From Planococcus salinarum (GTDB taxonomy: Bacteria > Bacillota > Bacilli > Bacillales_A > Planococcaceae): a stretch of DNA of 57,544 nt. The notes below the pieces were generated by a model. That model did not search any database and was not told the origin of the DNA. It saw nothing but the letters and a program-made list of their open reading frames with translations. Where the stretch lies: contig NZ_VIFV01000020.1 of assembly GCF_007004625.1 (NCBI RefSeq), forward strand, positions 1 to 57,544, read 5' to 3'. The first letter of the stretch is position 1; every line of letters begins with the position of its first letter. Positions 1-11,573 of this stretch are shown here, piece after piece. The position numbers and the translations under genes were made by a program.

Positions 1-66
1 CGACTTGCATGTATTAGGCATGCCGCCAGCGTTCGTCCTGAGCCAGGATCAAACTCTCCATTATAG
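1..66 (-). rRNA. rrs: 16S ribosomal RNA, 5' end only
   Basis: The reverse complement carries the universal 16S 5' signature GAGAGTTTGATCCTGGCTCA, followed by the conserved stretch that ends in ACATGCAAGTCG. Only about 65 nt of the gene are inside the window; the rest lies to the left. It is transcribed away from oriC just downstream of gyrA, the same position as the first rRNA operon in Bacillus subtilis. The mature 5' end is estimated, not determined. Confidence 0.97.
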
Positions 67-313
67 AGTAGTGTTGATTGCTCAATACTGCTGGCGCATC
101 GCCGTCCGAAGACAAGCGATTCGCTTTTGATCTGCACGAATGCTGATCAGTAAGTTAAGTCACGAACCCAAGTAGTTCGAAGGCGGTGCTCCGATCGCCC
201 GAAGGCGACCATCGCAAAAGCCGTTCTCGCGCCAAGGCGCTCGTGACGTCTTTCGTTGACGTTTTGCTGTTCAGTTTTCAAGGTTCAAATTATAACGCCG
301 CGCTCTTTGGCGA
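67..313 (-). other. rRNA operon leader (pre-16S)
   Basis: Transcribed spacer between the rrn promoter and mature 16S. Read on the minus strand it holds the motif TTGAAAACTGAACA, typical of Bacillus rRNA leaders and spacers, and several GC-rich hairpins, for example GTCGCC-ttcg-GGCGAT near 190-215. These are expected to act in antitermination and in RNase III processing of the precursor. No protein gene is seen here. Confidence 0.6.
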
Positions 314-320
314 CTTGATA

Positions 321-349
321 AATATACCACGCAGGCAAGGCTGCGTCAA
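321..349 (-). promoter_or_regulatory. rRNA operon promoter (sigma-A type)
   Basis: On the minus strand the -35 TTGACG (344-349) and -10 TATATT (321-326) are separated by exactly 17 nt, close to the sigma-A consensus and ideally placed for the rRNA operon. A second perfect TATAAT at 289-294 has no good -35 partner. Confidence 0.75.
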
Positions 350-444
350 CAGGAAACCTAAAAAAACTTCTGATTCGGGTGATTTGTTTTCAATGATTAT
401 TTTTTGGTTCAATTGCAAAAAAATTCCGTTAATAAAAATGGCCG

Positions 445-479
445 AAAAAAAAGAACCCGCAAAGCTTTCAGCGGGTTCC
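445..479 (-). terminator. gyrA Rho-independent terminator
   Basis: On the minus strand AACCCGC and GCGGGTT form a GC-rich stem followed by a run of eight T. It lies 7 nt after the gyrA stop codon and separates gyrA from the rRNA promoter. Confidence 0.85.
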
Positions 480-485
480 TAAAAT

Positions 486-3059
486 TTATTCTTCAGTTTC
501 TTCAGGCAGTTCTTCAACGCTTTCCGCTGCATCGTCGGATACAACTTCATCTTCCGCGTAAACGTCTGCGCCAGCACTTTCTTCTATAAGAAGCTCATCG
601 TCGCCTTCCTCTTCTGGTTCCGGCAAATCGATGTCTTTCTTGACCTTCGCAACTGTTGCGACGATCTCGTCTTCGCTCAAACGAATCAGACGGACACCCT
701 GCGTGCTTCTGCCGGTGGTGGAGATATCATTGACATCCATACGGATCAGTACGCCATTGACGGTGATCAGCATGATGTCCTCCGTGCCATTGACGGTCCG
801 GACTGCAACAAGCGGTCCATTCTTATCAGTGATCTGGCACGTTTTAATCCCCATTCCTCCCCGCGACTGGACGCGGTATTCGGATTCTTTCGTTTGTTTG
901 CCGTAACCATTTTCCGTAATGACCAGGACATTGTCTTCGGGATCCAAAATTTCCATGCCTACGACTTTGTCGCCTTCACGTAAACGGATGCCGCGGACGC
1001 CGCTTGCTGTCCGGCCCATGCTGCGGATATCGGTTTCCGGGAAGCGGATCAGTGCACCATTGCGTGTTCCGATAACCATTTCCTTCGTGCCGTCTGTCAG
1101 TTTGACTGATATCAGCTCATCTTCTTCACGCAGGCCGATGGCAATCAAACCATTTTGGCGGATATTGGCATAATTTGTTACCGGAGTCCGTTTGCTGATT
1201 CCATCACGGGTAGTAAAGAAGAAGAATGCATCTTCCTTGAACTCCTCCACACGGATTACAGCGGTAACTTTTTCTTCTTTGCCGATTTCAAGCAGATTCA
1301 CGAGTGGCAGCCCTTTTGCAGTGCGGCCATATTCCGGAATCTGATAGCCTTTTTTCCGGTAGACTTTCCCTTTGTTCGTGAAGAACAGGATCGTGTCATG
1401 GGTAGAGGTATATAGAAGGTGTTCTACGAAATCGTCTTCATTTGTCCCCATTCCCTGAACGCCGCGTCCTCCGCGTTTTTGGCTGCGGTAAGTGTTTGCA
1501 GGCAGGCGCTTGATGTAACCGTTATGAGTCAGTGTAAGAACTGAATCTTCGCGGGGGATCAAATCTTCGTCTTCGAACATTTCAGAGCCGCCCGTAGTGA
1601 TTTCCGTTCTTCTTGCATCGTTGAAGCGCTCTTTGATTTCCAGCATTTCTTCACGGATGATTTCAATGATCCGGTATTCGTTAGCCAGAATTTCACGAAG
1701 TTCTTCAATTATTTTGACCAACCCAAGATATTCATCTTCGATTTTATCGCGTTCCAGGCCTGTTAAGCGCTGGAGGCGCATATCGAGAATGGCCTGTGAT
1801 TGGCGCTCGGAAAGGTTGAAATCGTTCATCAGACCATTGCGTGCTTCTTCTGCTGTCTGGGATCCGCGTATTAATGCAATGATGGCGTCGATATGATCAA
1901 GTGCAATACGCAAGCCTTCCAGAATGTGTGCGCGGTCTTCCGCTTTTTGCAAATCGAACTGGGTGCGGCGGCGGATGACCACTTTCTGGTGCTCCAGATA
2001 ATGGAATAATACATCTCTCAGTCCCAGAACCTTCGGATGTCCATCTACAAGAGCCAGCATATTAATGCCGAAGCTTGTCTGCATCGCTGTTTGCTTGTAA
2101 AGGTTATTCAATAGGACATTGGCACTCGCATCGCGGCGAACTTCGATGACAACACGCATTCCATTTCTGTCAGATTCATCGCGAAGGTCGGTGATGCCAT
2201 CGATTTTCTTGTCCCGCACCAATTCAGCGATTTTCTCAATGAGGCGTGCTTTATTGACCTGATACGGTAATTCATGGATCAGGATTGTTTCACGGCCATT
2301 CGGTTTTGTTTCTATTTCTACCACTGAACGGATAAGAACGGAACCTTTGCCGGTTTCGTAAGCGCGGCGAATGCCGCTCCGACCCAGGATAATGCCGCCG
2401 GTCGGGAAATCCGGTCCGGAAACATATTCCATCAATTCTTCCGTTGTAATAGCCGGATTTTCCGCCAATGCCAAAACGGCGTCAATCGTTTCGCCAAGAT
2501 TATGCGGCGGAATATTCGTAGCCATACCGACTGCAATCCCTGAAGTACCGTTGACCAATAAGTTCGGGAAACGGGCTGGCAGGACGACCGGTTCTTTTTC
2601 CTGGCCATCGTAGTTTTCTTTATAGTCGATCGTGTTTTTATTCAGGTCACGCAATATTTCCATCGAAATTTTGGACATTCTGGATTCCGTATAACGCATA
2701 GCAGCTGCCGCATCACCATCTACAGACCCGAAATTTCCGTGTCCGTCGACAAGCATATAGCGATAACTGAAATCCTGCGCCATTCTTACCATCGTTTCAT
2801 AAACTGCACTGTCGCCGTGCGGGTGATATTTACCAATTACGTCCCCGACGATACGAGCAGATTTTTTATAGGCTTTATCGGAAGTGATCCCAAGATCGTG
2901 CATTGCATAAAGGATTCGCCGATGGACCGGTTTCAATCCATCACGCACATCCGGCAGGGCACGGGAGACGATGACGCTCATTGCATAGTCCAAAAACGAC
3001 GTGCGCATCTCCGTGCTTATATTTATTTCTTCTACTCCACTGCTAGGCCGTTCCGCCAT
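486..3059 (-). CDS. gyrA: DNA gyrase subunit A
   Basis: Breakage-reunion subunit of the A2B2 gyrase that introduces negative supercoils with ATP hydrolysed by GyrB. The 857-residue protein has the winged-helix/TOPRIM-facing N-terminal domain with the active tyrosine at Y123 (motif AMRYTE). The quinolone-resistance-determining region [10 protein letters not shown] has the wild-type Ser84 and Glu88. The GyrA box [11 protein letters not shown] starts the C-terminal beta-pinwheel that wraps DNA, and the tail is acidic (many E and D). It lies 29 nt after gyrB in one minus-strand operon and ends at a strong terminator before the rRNA operon. Length and order match the Bacillus orthologue. Confidence 0.98.
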   Translation of the reverse strand: MAERPSSGVEEINISTEMRTSFLDYAMSVIVSRALPDVRDGLKPVHRRILYAMHDLGITSDKAYKKSARIVGDVIGKYHPHGDSAVYETMVRMAQDFSYRYMLVDGHGNFGSVDGDAAAAMRYTESRMSKISMEILRDLNKNTIDYKENYDGQEKEPVVLPARFPNLLVNGTSGIAVGMATNIPPHNLGETIDAVLALAENPAITTEELMEYVSGPDFPTGGIILGRSGIRRAYETGKGSVLIRSVVEIETKPNGRETILIHELPYQVNKARLIEKIAELVRDKKIDGITDLRDESDRNGMRVVIEVRRDASANVLLNNLYKQTAMQTSFGINMLALVDGHPKVLGLRDVLFHYLEHQKVVIRRRTQFDLQKAEDRAHILEGLRIALDHIDAIIALIRGSQTAEEARNGLMNDFNLSERQSQAILDMRLQRLTGLERDKIEDEYLGLVKIIEELREILANEYRIIEIIREEMLEIKERFNDARRTEITTGGSEMFEDEDLIPREDSVLTLTHNGYIKRLPANTYRSQKRGGRGVQGMGTNEDDFVEHLLYTSTHDTILFFTNKGKVYRKKGYQIPEYGRTAKGLPLVNLLEIGKEEKVTAVIRVEEFKEDAFFFFTTRDGISKRTPVTNYANIRQNGLIAIGLREEDELISVKLTDGTKEMVIGTRNGALIRFPETDIRSMGRTASGVRGIRLREGDKVVGMEILDPEDNVLVITENGYGKQTKESEYRVQSRGGMGIKTCQITDKNGPLVAVRTVNGTEDIMLITVNGVLIRMDVNDISTTGRSTQGVRLIRLSEDEIVATVAKVKKDIDLPEPEEEGDDELLIEESAGADVYAEDEVVSDDAAESVEELPEETEE

Positions 3060-3088
3060 ATCCGCAGCCCCCTCTCACCTGTATCACC

Positions 3089-5047
<1,959 letters not shown>

Positions 5048-5223
5048 CTATTTCCCGTGGCACGCTGTAACTCTCTGGACTGTTTATCTATTAGTTAATG
5101 AAATTCCAATTTTTCCGATTCGCATTGCCATCCGCACAAAAACGCCGCCATTTACAGTACATGCCAGATGACGGCCCAGCTTCAGTTATTCGGATGATCC
5201 GGGACTGTACGCACCTTCTTATT

Positions 5224-6336
5224 TTACTCTTTGACAGTTCCATTTGTTACTTCAAAGAGGCGGGCGTTTTGAATCGTTTCATGCTGAATTCCATCTACAC
5301 TGGTGGTGGTCACAAATGTCTGGACCGAACCGCGTATCGTATTTAGCAAATGGGACTGGCGGTAATCGTCCAATTCCGACAACACATCATCCAGCAACAA
5401 AACCGGAGGCTCTCCCACTTCCTGTTTGATCAGCTCGATTTCAGCCAATTTCAGTGACAGGGCGGTGGTACGCTGCTGGCCCTGGGAGCCGTAAGTCTGG
5501 ACATCATAGCCATTGACGAAGAATTGGAGCTCATCCCGATGAGGACCGACAAGCGTCACTCCGCGGTCAATTTCCCTTTTTCTGACTTCCACCAGCTTCT
5601 CCCCTAAAAAAGACGCCATTTTTTCTGGCGTCCAATCGGGATCCAAACCGCTGATTGGCTGGTAGCGGATTTCCAGTTGCTCGAGTCCCCTGGAAATTCC
5701 CTCGTGGATTGGAGCTGCCCATTTTTGAAGAAGTTCCATAAAATGGAATCTCTTGCGGATGATTTTTACCGCTGCTTCTATAAATTGATCCGTGTAGACA
5801 TCGAACATGACGTCATTGATCGATTGTTTGCCGTAATGTTGTTTCAATATATGATTCCGCTGTTTCAGCAGCTTCTGATAAGTCAGAAGGTCATGCAGGT
5901 AAACCGGCGAAATCTGGCCGATTTCCATGTCGATAAACCGCCGCCGCACCTGGGGGCTGCCTTTCACAAGATGCAGATCCTCCGGGGCGAACATGACAAC
6001 GTTCAGTTGCCCGATGTAATCGCTGAGCCTGCGCTGTTCCAGGTGATTGACTTTCGCAGTCTTGCCTTTTTTGGATAAGGTGATTTCAAGCGGCAGTTTG
6101 CCGTATTTACGGTATACATCAGCTTTTATTTTACCATATTCCGCATCCCAGCGTATCAGTTCCTTATCATTGGAAGTGCGATGGGATTTGGCCATCGACA
6201 GCACGTACAATGCTTCCATGATATTGGTCTTGCCTTGCGCGTTCTCTCCTATAAAAACATTGATCTCCGGGGAAAACGACAGCTCCAGCTTTTCGTAGTT
6301 GCGGTAATTCAGGAGCTCGAGACGGTCAATCCGCAT
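5224..6336 (-). CDS. recF: DNA replication and repair protein RecF
   Basis: SMC-like ABC ATPase that, with RecO and RecR, helps load RecA on gapped single-stranded DNA at stalled forks. The 370-residue protein has Walker [10 protein letters not shown] at 30-38, the signature YGSQGQQRT and Walker [12 protein letters not shown] near the C-terminus. The start overlaps the end of yaaA by 11 nt, implying translational coupling in the dnaA-dnaN-yaaA-recF series. The following ~200 nt before gyrB hold no clear gene. Confidence 0.97.
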   Translation of the reverse strand: MRIDRLELLNYRNYEKLELSFSPEINVFIGENAQGKTNIMEALYVLSMAKSHRTSNDKELIRWDAEYGKIKADVYRKYGKLPLEITLSKKGKTAKVNHLEQRRLSDYIGQLNVVMFAPEDLHLVKGSPQVRRRFIDMEIGQISPVYLHDLLTYQKLLKQRNHILKQHYGKQSINDVMFDVYTDQFIEAAVKIIRKRFHFMELLQKWAAPIHEGISRGLEQLEIRYQPISGLDPDWTPEKMASFLGEKLVEVRKREIDRGVTLVGPHRDELQFFVNGYDVQTYGSQGQQRTTALSLKLAEIELIKQEVGEPPVLLLDDVLSELDDYRQSHLLNTIRGSVQTFVTTTSVDGIQHETIQNARLFEVTNGTVKE

Positions 6337-6583
6337 CGAAGCTCATGCCTTCGGCGACGACAATGCGAAATTCCCCCGCCTCTGGAATTGATACCGTGTC
6401 TTCCGGACGCAGCTTTCTTCCTCTGCGATTTTCCGCTTCTCCATTGACGAAAACCTCATGTTCGCTCAGGAACCATTTCGCCATTCCGCCCGAATTGATT
6501 ATATCTGTCATTTTCAATAATTGTCCCAAAGTTATAAATTCTGTCTCAATACCGATTTCTTTCAAAATGCACTCATCCTTCAA
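6326..6583 (-). CDS. yaaA: S4-domain protein YaaA (RlbA family)
   Basis: Small RNA-binding protein of the S4 superfamily, conserved between dnaN and recF in Bacillota; in B. subtilis it has been linked to ribosome assembly. The 85 residues hold the S4 core [10 protein letters not shown]...[25 protein letters not shown]. No ATG precedes the domain in frame, so the start is a TTG with GAGGGA upstream. The 3' end overlaps recF. Confidence 0.9.
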   Translation of the reverse strand: MKDECILKEIGIETEFITLGQLLKMTDIINSGGMAKWFLSEHEVFVNGEAENRRGRKLRPEDTVSIPEAGEFRIVVAEGMSFDAD

Positions 6584-6673
6584 TTCGTAGTCTATCCCTC
6601 TATTTTACCCTATTTACCCCCAGAAGTAAAAAAGGATAGCCTCTATGGGCTATCCTGAGGTGTTGCTGGTTAT

Positions 6674-7810
6674 TTAATATGTCCGGACAGGAAGAATCAG
6701 CTGAAGAATCGAATCATCCAACGCTGATTTCAGAACGAATGGGCGCATAGCACCTGAGAATTGAATGACCACATCCTGCCCATCAATCGCTTTTAAAGCA
6801 TCCATCATGAATTTCGCGCTGAAGGAGATTTTCAGATCTTCCCCTTCTATACTTTGTGCCTGCAGCTGCTCTTCCACTTTACCGACTTCCGGTGAATTGG
6901 AAGAAACTTCGACATCATTGCCTTCTGCAGCTGAGAAGCGGACCACATTATTGCGTTCTTCGCGTGCCAATAAAGAAGCGCGGTCAATTGCCTGCAGCAA
7001 CGATCGGCCGTTTACTGTGACAGTTGTTTTATATTCCGCCGGAATCAGGCGGGACGTATCCGGATAATTTCCTTCCAATAATCTTGAGAAGAAAAGAATA
7101 TGCTTCGATTTGAAAAGTACCTGCTGGTTTGTCATGACGATTTCAACCGGTTCGGAATTGTCATCAAGAATCTTATTCAGCTCGTTCAGGCTCTTTCCTG
7201 GAATGACGACACTGTATTCGCCTTCCGGCAGAGTTTCCAATTTCGTTTTTCGGCGCGCAAGACGGTGGCTGTCGGTCGCGACACACACCAGTTCCCCATC
7301 TTTGACTTCCCAGTGCACGCCGGTAAGGACCGGACGCGTTTCTGAACTGGAAACGGCAAACACGGTTTCACGGTTGATTGTCTTCAATAGATCCGCCGGG
7401 ATTGTGAACAGGCGGTCATCCTGGATTTCAGGAAGCTGTGGATAATCCATTGCATCCAAGCCAATTAGATGAAATTCGGATTTACCTGAACGAATATGTG
7501 TCTGGAAGTTTCCGGTGATTTCAATTTCGACATCATTAGTCGGCAATTTGCGGATGATTTCCCCGAATACTTTCGCCTGGAGAACAATGCTTCCTCCCTG
7601 TGCCACCCGGATGATCTGTTCGCCGTCTTCTTCAGCCGGGATGAAAGTCTGGATCGTGATATCTGAATCACTGCCCGTCAATCTCATTCCTTCTGAAGAA
7701 ACGTCCATTTTGATCCCTGTCAAAATCGGGATCGTTGTTTTTGAACTGACTGCTTTCATTACATCGTTTAATCCTTCAACTAACCGTTCTCGCATTATCT
7801 CGAATTTCAT
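6674..7810 (-). CDS. dnaN: DNA polymerase III beta sliding clamp
   Basis: Ring-forming processivity factor that tethers polymerase III to DNA and recruits partner proteins. Translation from ATG 7810 (MKFEIMRERLVEGLNDV) gives 378 residues, the same length as B. subtilis DnaN, with the three repeated clamp domains and the C-terminal LILPVRTY. An upstream in-frame extension is rejected because it runs through the DnaA-trio region; GAGGT lies 7 nt before the chosen ATG. It is separated from dnaA by the origin-unwinding region. Confidence 0.97.
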   Translation of the reverse strand: MKFEIMRERLVEGLNDVMKAVSSKTTIPILTGIKMDVSSEGMRLTGSDSDITIQTFIPAEEDGEQIIRVAQGGSIVLQAKVFGEIIRKLPTNDVEIEITGNFQTHIRSGKSEFHLIGLDAMDYPQLPEIQDDRLFTIPADLLKTINRETVFAVSSSETRPVLTGVHWEVKDGELVCVATDSHRLARRKTKLETLPEGEYSVVIPGKSLNELNKILDDNSEPVEIVMTNQQVLFKSKHILFFSRLLEGNYPDTSRLIPAEYKTTVTVNGRSLLQAIDRASLLAREERNNVVRFSAAEGNDVEVSSNSPEVGKVEEQLQAQSIEGEDLKISFSAKFMMDALKAIDGQDVVIQFSGAMRPFVLKSALDDSILQLILPVRTY

Positions 7811-7842
7811 TGTCGAACCTCGCTTATATATATTTTGTTTAA

Positions 7843-7981
7843 AGCTTTTAAAGTAATAATAGTAGTAGGGCCTGTGAATATGTGGATAACCCCTTTTTTC
7901 TGAAACTGTGCGGCTTATCCACATGTAGATAAGCTGTGTGTAAGCCACTGTACTATTTCGGGGTTTATCCACAGCTTCTTT
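7843..7981 (-). other. oriC: oriC, DnaA boxes and unwinding element (dnaA-dnaN)
   Basis: Three perfect DnaA boxes (TTATCCACA or complement) lie at 7881-7889, 7915-7923 and 7965-7973, with a one-mismatch box at 7924-7932. Read on the minus strand, the box at 7881-7889 is followed by a box-like TATTCACAG, a GC cluster (GGCCC) and then TACTACTATTATTACTTT. These repeated triplets are DnaA-trios, the B. subtilis basal unwinding motif that DnaA filaments engage. The order box, GC cluster, trios, AT-rich DNA matches B. subtilis closely, so strand opening is expected near 7843-7865. Confidence 0.88.
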
Positions 7982-9325
7982 TTACTTGGTAAGGGCTTTT
8001 TTGATGTCCTTGACGTCCTGCTGAAGCTGCTGGTTGTCTTTCAGCATCGTTGAAATCTTTTCGTGGGCATGGATGACCGTGGTATGGTCGCGCCCGCCGA
8101 ATTCTTCCCCGATTTTCGGCAATGAAAAATCAGTAAGCTCCCTCGAAAGGTACATGGCTACCTGCCTTGGGTAGGCGATGTCTTTTGTCCGGCGTTTTGT
8201 CTTGAAATCATCAATTTTTATGTTGAATTGATCTCCGACTGCATGCTGGATGTCCAGAATCGTGATGACTTTCGGTTTTGCATTCGGCATGATATCTTTC
8301 AGCGCTTCTGCAGCAAGATCCGCGCTCATATCGCGATTGATCAAAGACGAATAGGCCACTACGCGGATCAATGCGCCTTCAAGTTCACGGATGTTCGAAT
8401 CGATGGAATTGGCGATATACGTCATTACATCGTTCGGGATATCCAGGCCGTCCGCTTTCGCCTTTTTGCGCAGGATGGCAATCCGTGTTTCCAGGTCAGG
8501 CGGTGTAATATCCGTTATTAAACCCCATTCGAAACGCGACCGCAAGCGGTCTTCTAGTGTCGGAATCTCTTTGGGCGGCCGATCGCTGGAGATGATGATC
8601 TGTTTGGATTCTTCGTGCAGCGTATTAAAGGTATGGAAAAATTCTTCCTGTGTCTGCTCTTTTCCGGCCAAAAACTGAATGTCGTCAATCAGAAGAATGT
8701 CGACACTCCGGTATTTATTGCGGAAATCGACGGTTTGGTTATCCCGTATGGAATTGATGAATTCGTTGGTGAATTTTTCCGAAGACAAATAAACCACTTT
8801 GGCATTCGGGTTGTGTTCCAGGACATAATGTCCGATTGCGTGCATGAGGTGGGTCTTGCCAAGTCCTACGCCCCCGTAGATGAACAGCGGATTATAGGCT
8901 TTTGCGGGAGCTTCGGCCACTGCGAGAGATGCAGCGTGCGCGAAACGGTTGCCTGACCCAATTACAAACGTATCGAATGTGTATTTGGGGTTCAGCATTC
9001 CCGGCAAAAATTCCTGCTGGTCATTCTGGCCCGGCTTTATGCGGGGCGCTGGAAGCTGAAAATCGTCCATGTCCTGATCTTTGGGCACAACAAATTTTAT
9101 CAGCAGATCGTCGCCTGTCAGATCCGAAAGAATTCCTGTTATCAGATGGACGTAATGGTTTTCAAGCCAGTCGCGTGCAAATGAATTCGGAGCGGATATG
9201 GTGACGGTATCACCCTGATAAGTCAAAAGTTTTGTTGATTTTAACCATGTTTCAAAACTAGGTTTGGAGATTTTTGTTTCAACTTTGGCTAAGACACTCG
9301 ACCAGATTTCGTCTAAGTGTTCCAA
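7982..9325 (-). CDS. dnaA: Chromosomal replication initiator DnaA
   Basis: AAA+ initiator that binds DnaA boxes, forms a filament on the trios and loads the helicase. Starting at TTG 9325 (AAGGAG 8 nt upstream) it has 447 residues, matching B. subtilis (446). Domain I begins [11 protein letters not shown]; Walker A is GGVGLGKTH at 151-159; Walker B is [12 protein letters not shown]; the domain IV box-binding helix-turn-helix includes [11 protein letters not shown]. The longer in-frame extension to 9427 would translate DnaA boxes and is rejected. DnaA boxes flank the gene on both sides, consistent with autoregulation; a TATACT -10 candidate is at 9360-9365. Confidence 0.97.
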   Translation of the reverse strand: MEHLDEIWSSVLAKVETKISKPSFETWLKSTKLLTYQGDTVTISAPNSFARDWLENHYVHLITGILSDLTGDDLLIKFVVPKDQDMDDFQLPAPRIKPGQNDQQEFLPGMLNPKYTFDTFVIGSGNRFAHAASLAVAEAPAKAYNPLFIYGGVGLGKTHLMHAIGHYVLEHNPNAKVVYLSSEKFTNEFINSIRDNQTVDFRNKYRSVDILLIDDIQFLAGKEQTQEEFFHTFNTLHEESKQIIISSDRPPKEIPTLEDRLRSRFEWGLITDITPPDLETRIAILRKKAKADGLDIPNDVMTYIANSIDSNIRELEGALIRVVAYSSLINRDMSADLAAEALKDIMPNAKPKVITILDIQHAVGDQFNIKIDDFKTKRRTKDIAYPRQVAMYLSRELTDFSLPKIGEEFGGRDHTTVIHAHEKISTMLKDNQQLQQDVKDIKKALTK

Positions 9326-9385
9326 TAGCTCTTCTCCTTTATATGTAAAATATTTTTTAAGTATATCATACACAAAACCACAGCC

Positions 9386-9682
9386 TGTGGATAACATTGA
9401 TGAACAGCTTGTTGAATAACTATCCACACCTTACCCACAGTTTGTGGATAAGTATTTCGGTATAAAAATTATCAACAAGTGAAAACAAGTTAATGTTACC
9501 AAAAAAGAATAGACAATACAAGGATTTCTTATACTTATCCACATAACCGCAACAGTGCACAATGGAGCTGTCCACATGGGGTTCCTATGTGCGGAACTTG
9601 TAGATAAGGGGTGTGGATAATTATTTTACCGAAAAAAGTTCTGCACAGCAAATCCGGAAAACTTTTTTATGAATGTGGATAA
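9386..9682. other. oriC: oriC, DnaA-box cluster upstream of dnaA
   Basis: Five perfect DnaA boxes lie at 9386-9394, 9443-9451, 9535-9543, 9612-9620 and 9674-9682. One-mismatch boxes lie at 9420-9428 and 9431-9439. The region is AT-rich, has no gene and sits between the divergent dnaA and rpmH, corresponding to the incA/incB half of the bipartite Bacillus oriC. It likely supports looping of the DnaA complex to the unwinding element past dnaN, and represses dnaA. Confidence 0.88.
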
Positions 9683-9720
9683 CATTATGGAGGGAGAATA
9701 AATGGACTTGGAATAATACA

Positions 9721-9750
9721 TTGACATTTGATGGGCCCACCCCTTACAAT
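9721..9750 (+). promoter_or_regulatory. rpmH promoter
   Basis: Consensus -35 TTGACA (9721-9726) and -10 TACAAT (9745-9750) with an 18-nt spacer, about 50 nt upstream of rpmH. It drives transcription away from the origin to the right. Confidence 0.75.
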
Positions 9751-9806
9751 AGTCAAGACTGTCTTTAAAAAAATATAGTTAACTCTCAATTCAGGAGGTG
9801 TCATGT

Positions 9807-9944
9807 ATGACATTGCGCACATATCAACCAAATAAACGTAAACACAGCAAAGTACACGGCTTCAGAGCACGTATGAGCACAAAGAACGGACGTCGCGTTA
9901 TCGCAGCACGCCGTCGTAAAGGAAGAAAAGTATTATCAGCTTAA
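9807..9944 (+). CDS. rpmH: 50S ribosomal protein L34
   Basis: Tiny, very basic 45-residue protein of the large subunit ([20 protein letters not shown] at the N-terminus, ending GRKVLSA). A strong ribosome-binding sequence AGGAGGTG ends 6 nt before the ATG. It is the first rightward gene from oriC, the classic rpmH-rnpA-yidC order. An overlapping ATG at 9803 is in the wrong frame. Confidence 0.98.
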   Translation: MTLRTYQPNKRKHSKVHGFRARMSTKNGRRVIAARRRKGRKVLSA

Positions 9945-9946
9945 GT

Positions 9947-9974
9947 CCACTGACCGCATCAGTGGTCTTTTTTT
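9947..9974 (+). terminator. rpmH terminator
   Basis: Perfect 7-bp stem CCACTGA / TCAGTGG with loop ccgca followed by TC and a long T run. It probably makes rpmH mostly monocistronic, with some read-through to rnpA. Confidence 0.85.
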
Positions 9975-9983
9975 TCATTTAAA

Positions 9984-10152
9984 GAGAAAAGCGACGGCAC
10001 CCGAAGAGCTGGGTCGCCGGAGTCTGGACAGAGAAAAGCGACGGCACCCGTTAAGCTCCGACAGGCTTAAGATGAACTTCCGAAGCGGCGATCTTTGCCG
10101 CACAGGAAGGGCAGCTTAAGTCCGAGGAGTTGGGTCGCCGGAGTCTGGACAG
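9984..10152 (+). repeat. Type A dispersed repeat, short and full unit
   Basis: A 47-nt short unit (9984-10030: 5' arm and 3' arm joined directly) is followed by a full unit (10031-10152). Both start AAAAGCGACGGCACCC and end GGGTCGCCGGAGTCTGGACA. The arms pair with each other; the full unit adds a 4-nt bulge (GTTA), AGCTC/GAG(T/C)T pairing and an inner hairpin. The same unit recurs at 23419, 25736, 32486, 40247 and 42255. It fills the gap between the rpmH terminator and rnpA. Confidence 0.85.
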
Positions 10153-10228
10153 GGAAACGCTTCTTTACAAAGAATTTCAATTTTTATAAGCTGTACTTTC
10201 TTATATAGCCTAATAAGCAGGTGAAAAA

Positions 10229-10570
10229 ATGAATAAGCATCAACGGATCAAGAAGGATAAAGAATTTCAAAGAGTATTCAAGCAGGGAAAGTCATTCGCG
10301 AACCGTCAATTCATTGTCTATATGCTGAAAAGCGACCAGCCCGAATTGAGGATTGGTTTATCCGTCAGCAAGAAAGTCGGCAACGCAGTGACGAGAAATC
10401 GCATCAAGCGCTATATCAGGCAAGCTTTCCTCGAAATGGAGGATGAGCTGGTGCCGAATGCGGATTATGTTATCATCGCCAGGCAACAGGCGGCCACCAT
10501 GGATTTCCATGAAAGCAAGAAAAGCTTGCAGCATGTTTTAAAAATTGCCCGAGCCTTGCCAAAGAGGTAG
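10229..10570 (+). CDS. rnpA: Ribonuclease P protein component
   Basis: Basic protein cofactor of the RNase P ribozyme, which removes the 5' leader of pre-tRNAs. The 113-residue protein shows the RNR motif region [18 protein letters not shown] and the N-terminal [20 protein letters not shown]. It lies in the rpmH-rnpA-yidC cluster; GCAGGTG precedes the ATG. A repeat element separates it from yidC, so read-through coupling may be weaker than in Bacillus. Confidence 0.96.
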   Translation: MNKHQRIKKDKEFQRVFKQGKSFANRQFIVYMLKSDQPELRIGLSVSKKVGNAVTRNRIKRYIRQAFLEMEDELVPNADYVIIARQQAATMDFHESKKSLQHVLKIARALPKR

Positions 10571-10641
10571 AAAGCGCACCAAAGGGAATGTTATTATAGA
10601 AGTAAATTTAGAAGTTGAATGAAAGAATCAGCCTGAATATG

Positions 10642-10742
10642 CCGTTTCGGCCAGAGCAAAGAGTATGCTCCTGCGCAAGCTCGTCGCAAAGGTGGTGCCA
10701 TCTTCGTATGGCACATCTTCGCTGTTTTGCGGAATATCGGCT
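10642..10742 (-). repeat. Type B dispersed repeat, inverted copy
   Basis: Read on the minus strand this matches the repeat at 16098: ATTCCGCAAAACAGC, then a hairpin with its own stem (GTGCCATA / TATGGCAC-like arms), then TTTGCGACGAGC and GCGCAGGAGCAT. An open reading frame crosses it into yidC, but no ribosome-binding site supports translation of the repeat. It occupies the gap between rnpA and yidC. Confidence 0.75.
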
Positions 10743-10793
10743 GGTGCAGTGATTTATTTCAACTTATTTAGAAATCAGTTTGGGGGAAGAAGC

Positions 10794-11573
10794 TTGAACA
10801 AGCGTAATTTATTGCTTATCGCGCTGATAGGCGTTGCCTTGCTTTTATCCGGTTGTACGGAATTCGATCAGCCGATCAACAGCGACAGTGACGGGTTCTG
10901 GAATGAATTCATCGTCTGGCCACTCGTATCAGCCATCACTTATTTTAAGGACCTGCTTGGAACCTATGCATTCGGGATCATCGCAGTAACGATCATTATC
11001 CGATTGGTCATGCTGCCATTGATGATCAAACAGACGCGCAGCTCGAAGCGCATGCAGGAAGTTCAGCCGGAACTCAAGAAGCTGAAAGAAAAATATAAAT
11101 CAAAAGATGCTGTAACCCAGCAGAAATACCAAAAAGAAATGATGGCGATGTTCCAGGAAAAAGGAGTCAACCCGATGGCGGGCTGTCTGCCGGTTGTGGT
11201 CCAGATGCCCGTTCTTATCGGTTTCTATCACGCAATCAGCCGTATGAACAGTACTCCTGAGATCAATCTTGGTTCATTCCTCATTTTTCCGCTGGCAGAA
11301 CCAAGCATCATTTTGGCGGTTATCGCCGGGTTGATGCAATATGTGGTGTTGCGTACAGGACCTGCAATGGACAATCCGCAAATGAAGGCGATGATGTATT
11401 TCATGCCGGTCATGATCATCGGTTTCGGTATCATTTTGCCATCAGCATTGACGTTGTATTGGGTAATCGGAAATATCATTTCATTGATTCAGAACATGTT
11501 CATCTACCGTCCATGGGAAAAGAAAGAAGTGCAGCAACCTGTTAAAACGAAAGCAGGAGGGGCTAAAAAGTGA
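10794..11573 (+). CDS. yidC: Membrane protein insertase YidC (SpoIIIJ/OxaA type)
   Basis: Inserts and folds membrane proteins, alone or with SecYEG. The start is TTG 10794 with GGGGGAAG upstream. The protein then begins with a lipoprotein signal peptide (MNKRNLLLIALIGVALLLSG, lipobox LLSGC, Cys21), as usual in Gram-positive YidC. It has 259 residues, about five membrane segments and the cytoplasmic coiled hairpin EVQPELKKLKEKYKSKDAV. The in-frame ORF extends 129 nt further upstream, but that part is repeat DNA. The 3' end overlaps jag by 4 nt. Confidence 0.95.
   Translation: MNKRNLLLIALIGVALLLSGCTEFDQPINSDSDGFWNEFIVWPLVSAITYFKDLLGTYAFGIIAVTIIIRLVMLPLMIKQTRSSKRMQEVQPELKKLKEKYKSKDAVTQQKYQKEMMAMFQEKGVNPMAGCLPVVVQMPVLIGFYHAISRMNSTPEINLGSFLIFPLAEPSIILAVIAGLMQYVVLRTGPAMDNPQMKAMMYFMPVMIIGFGIILPSALTLYWVIGNIISLIQNMFIYRPWEKKEVQQPVKTKAGGAKK

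Noticed and set aside
289-294. Perfect TATAAT as a second rRNA promoter
   Set aside because: No acceptable -35 sequence lies 16-18 nt upstream on the minus strand; the 321-349 pair is much better.
7811-7972. Longer DnaN with an N-terminal extension of 54 residues
   Set aside because: It would translate the DnaA-trio and DnaA-box DNA and has no ribosome-binding site; the internal ATG gives the normal 378 residues.
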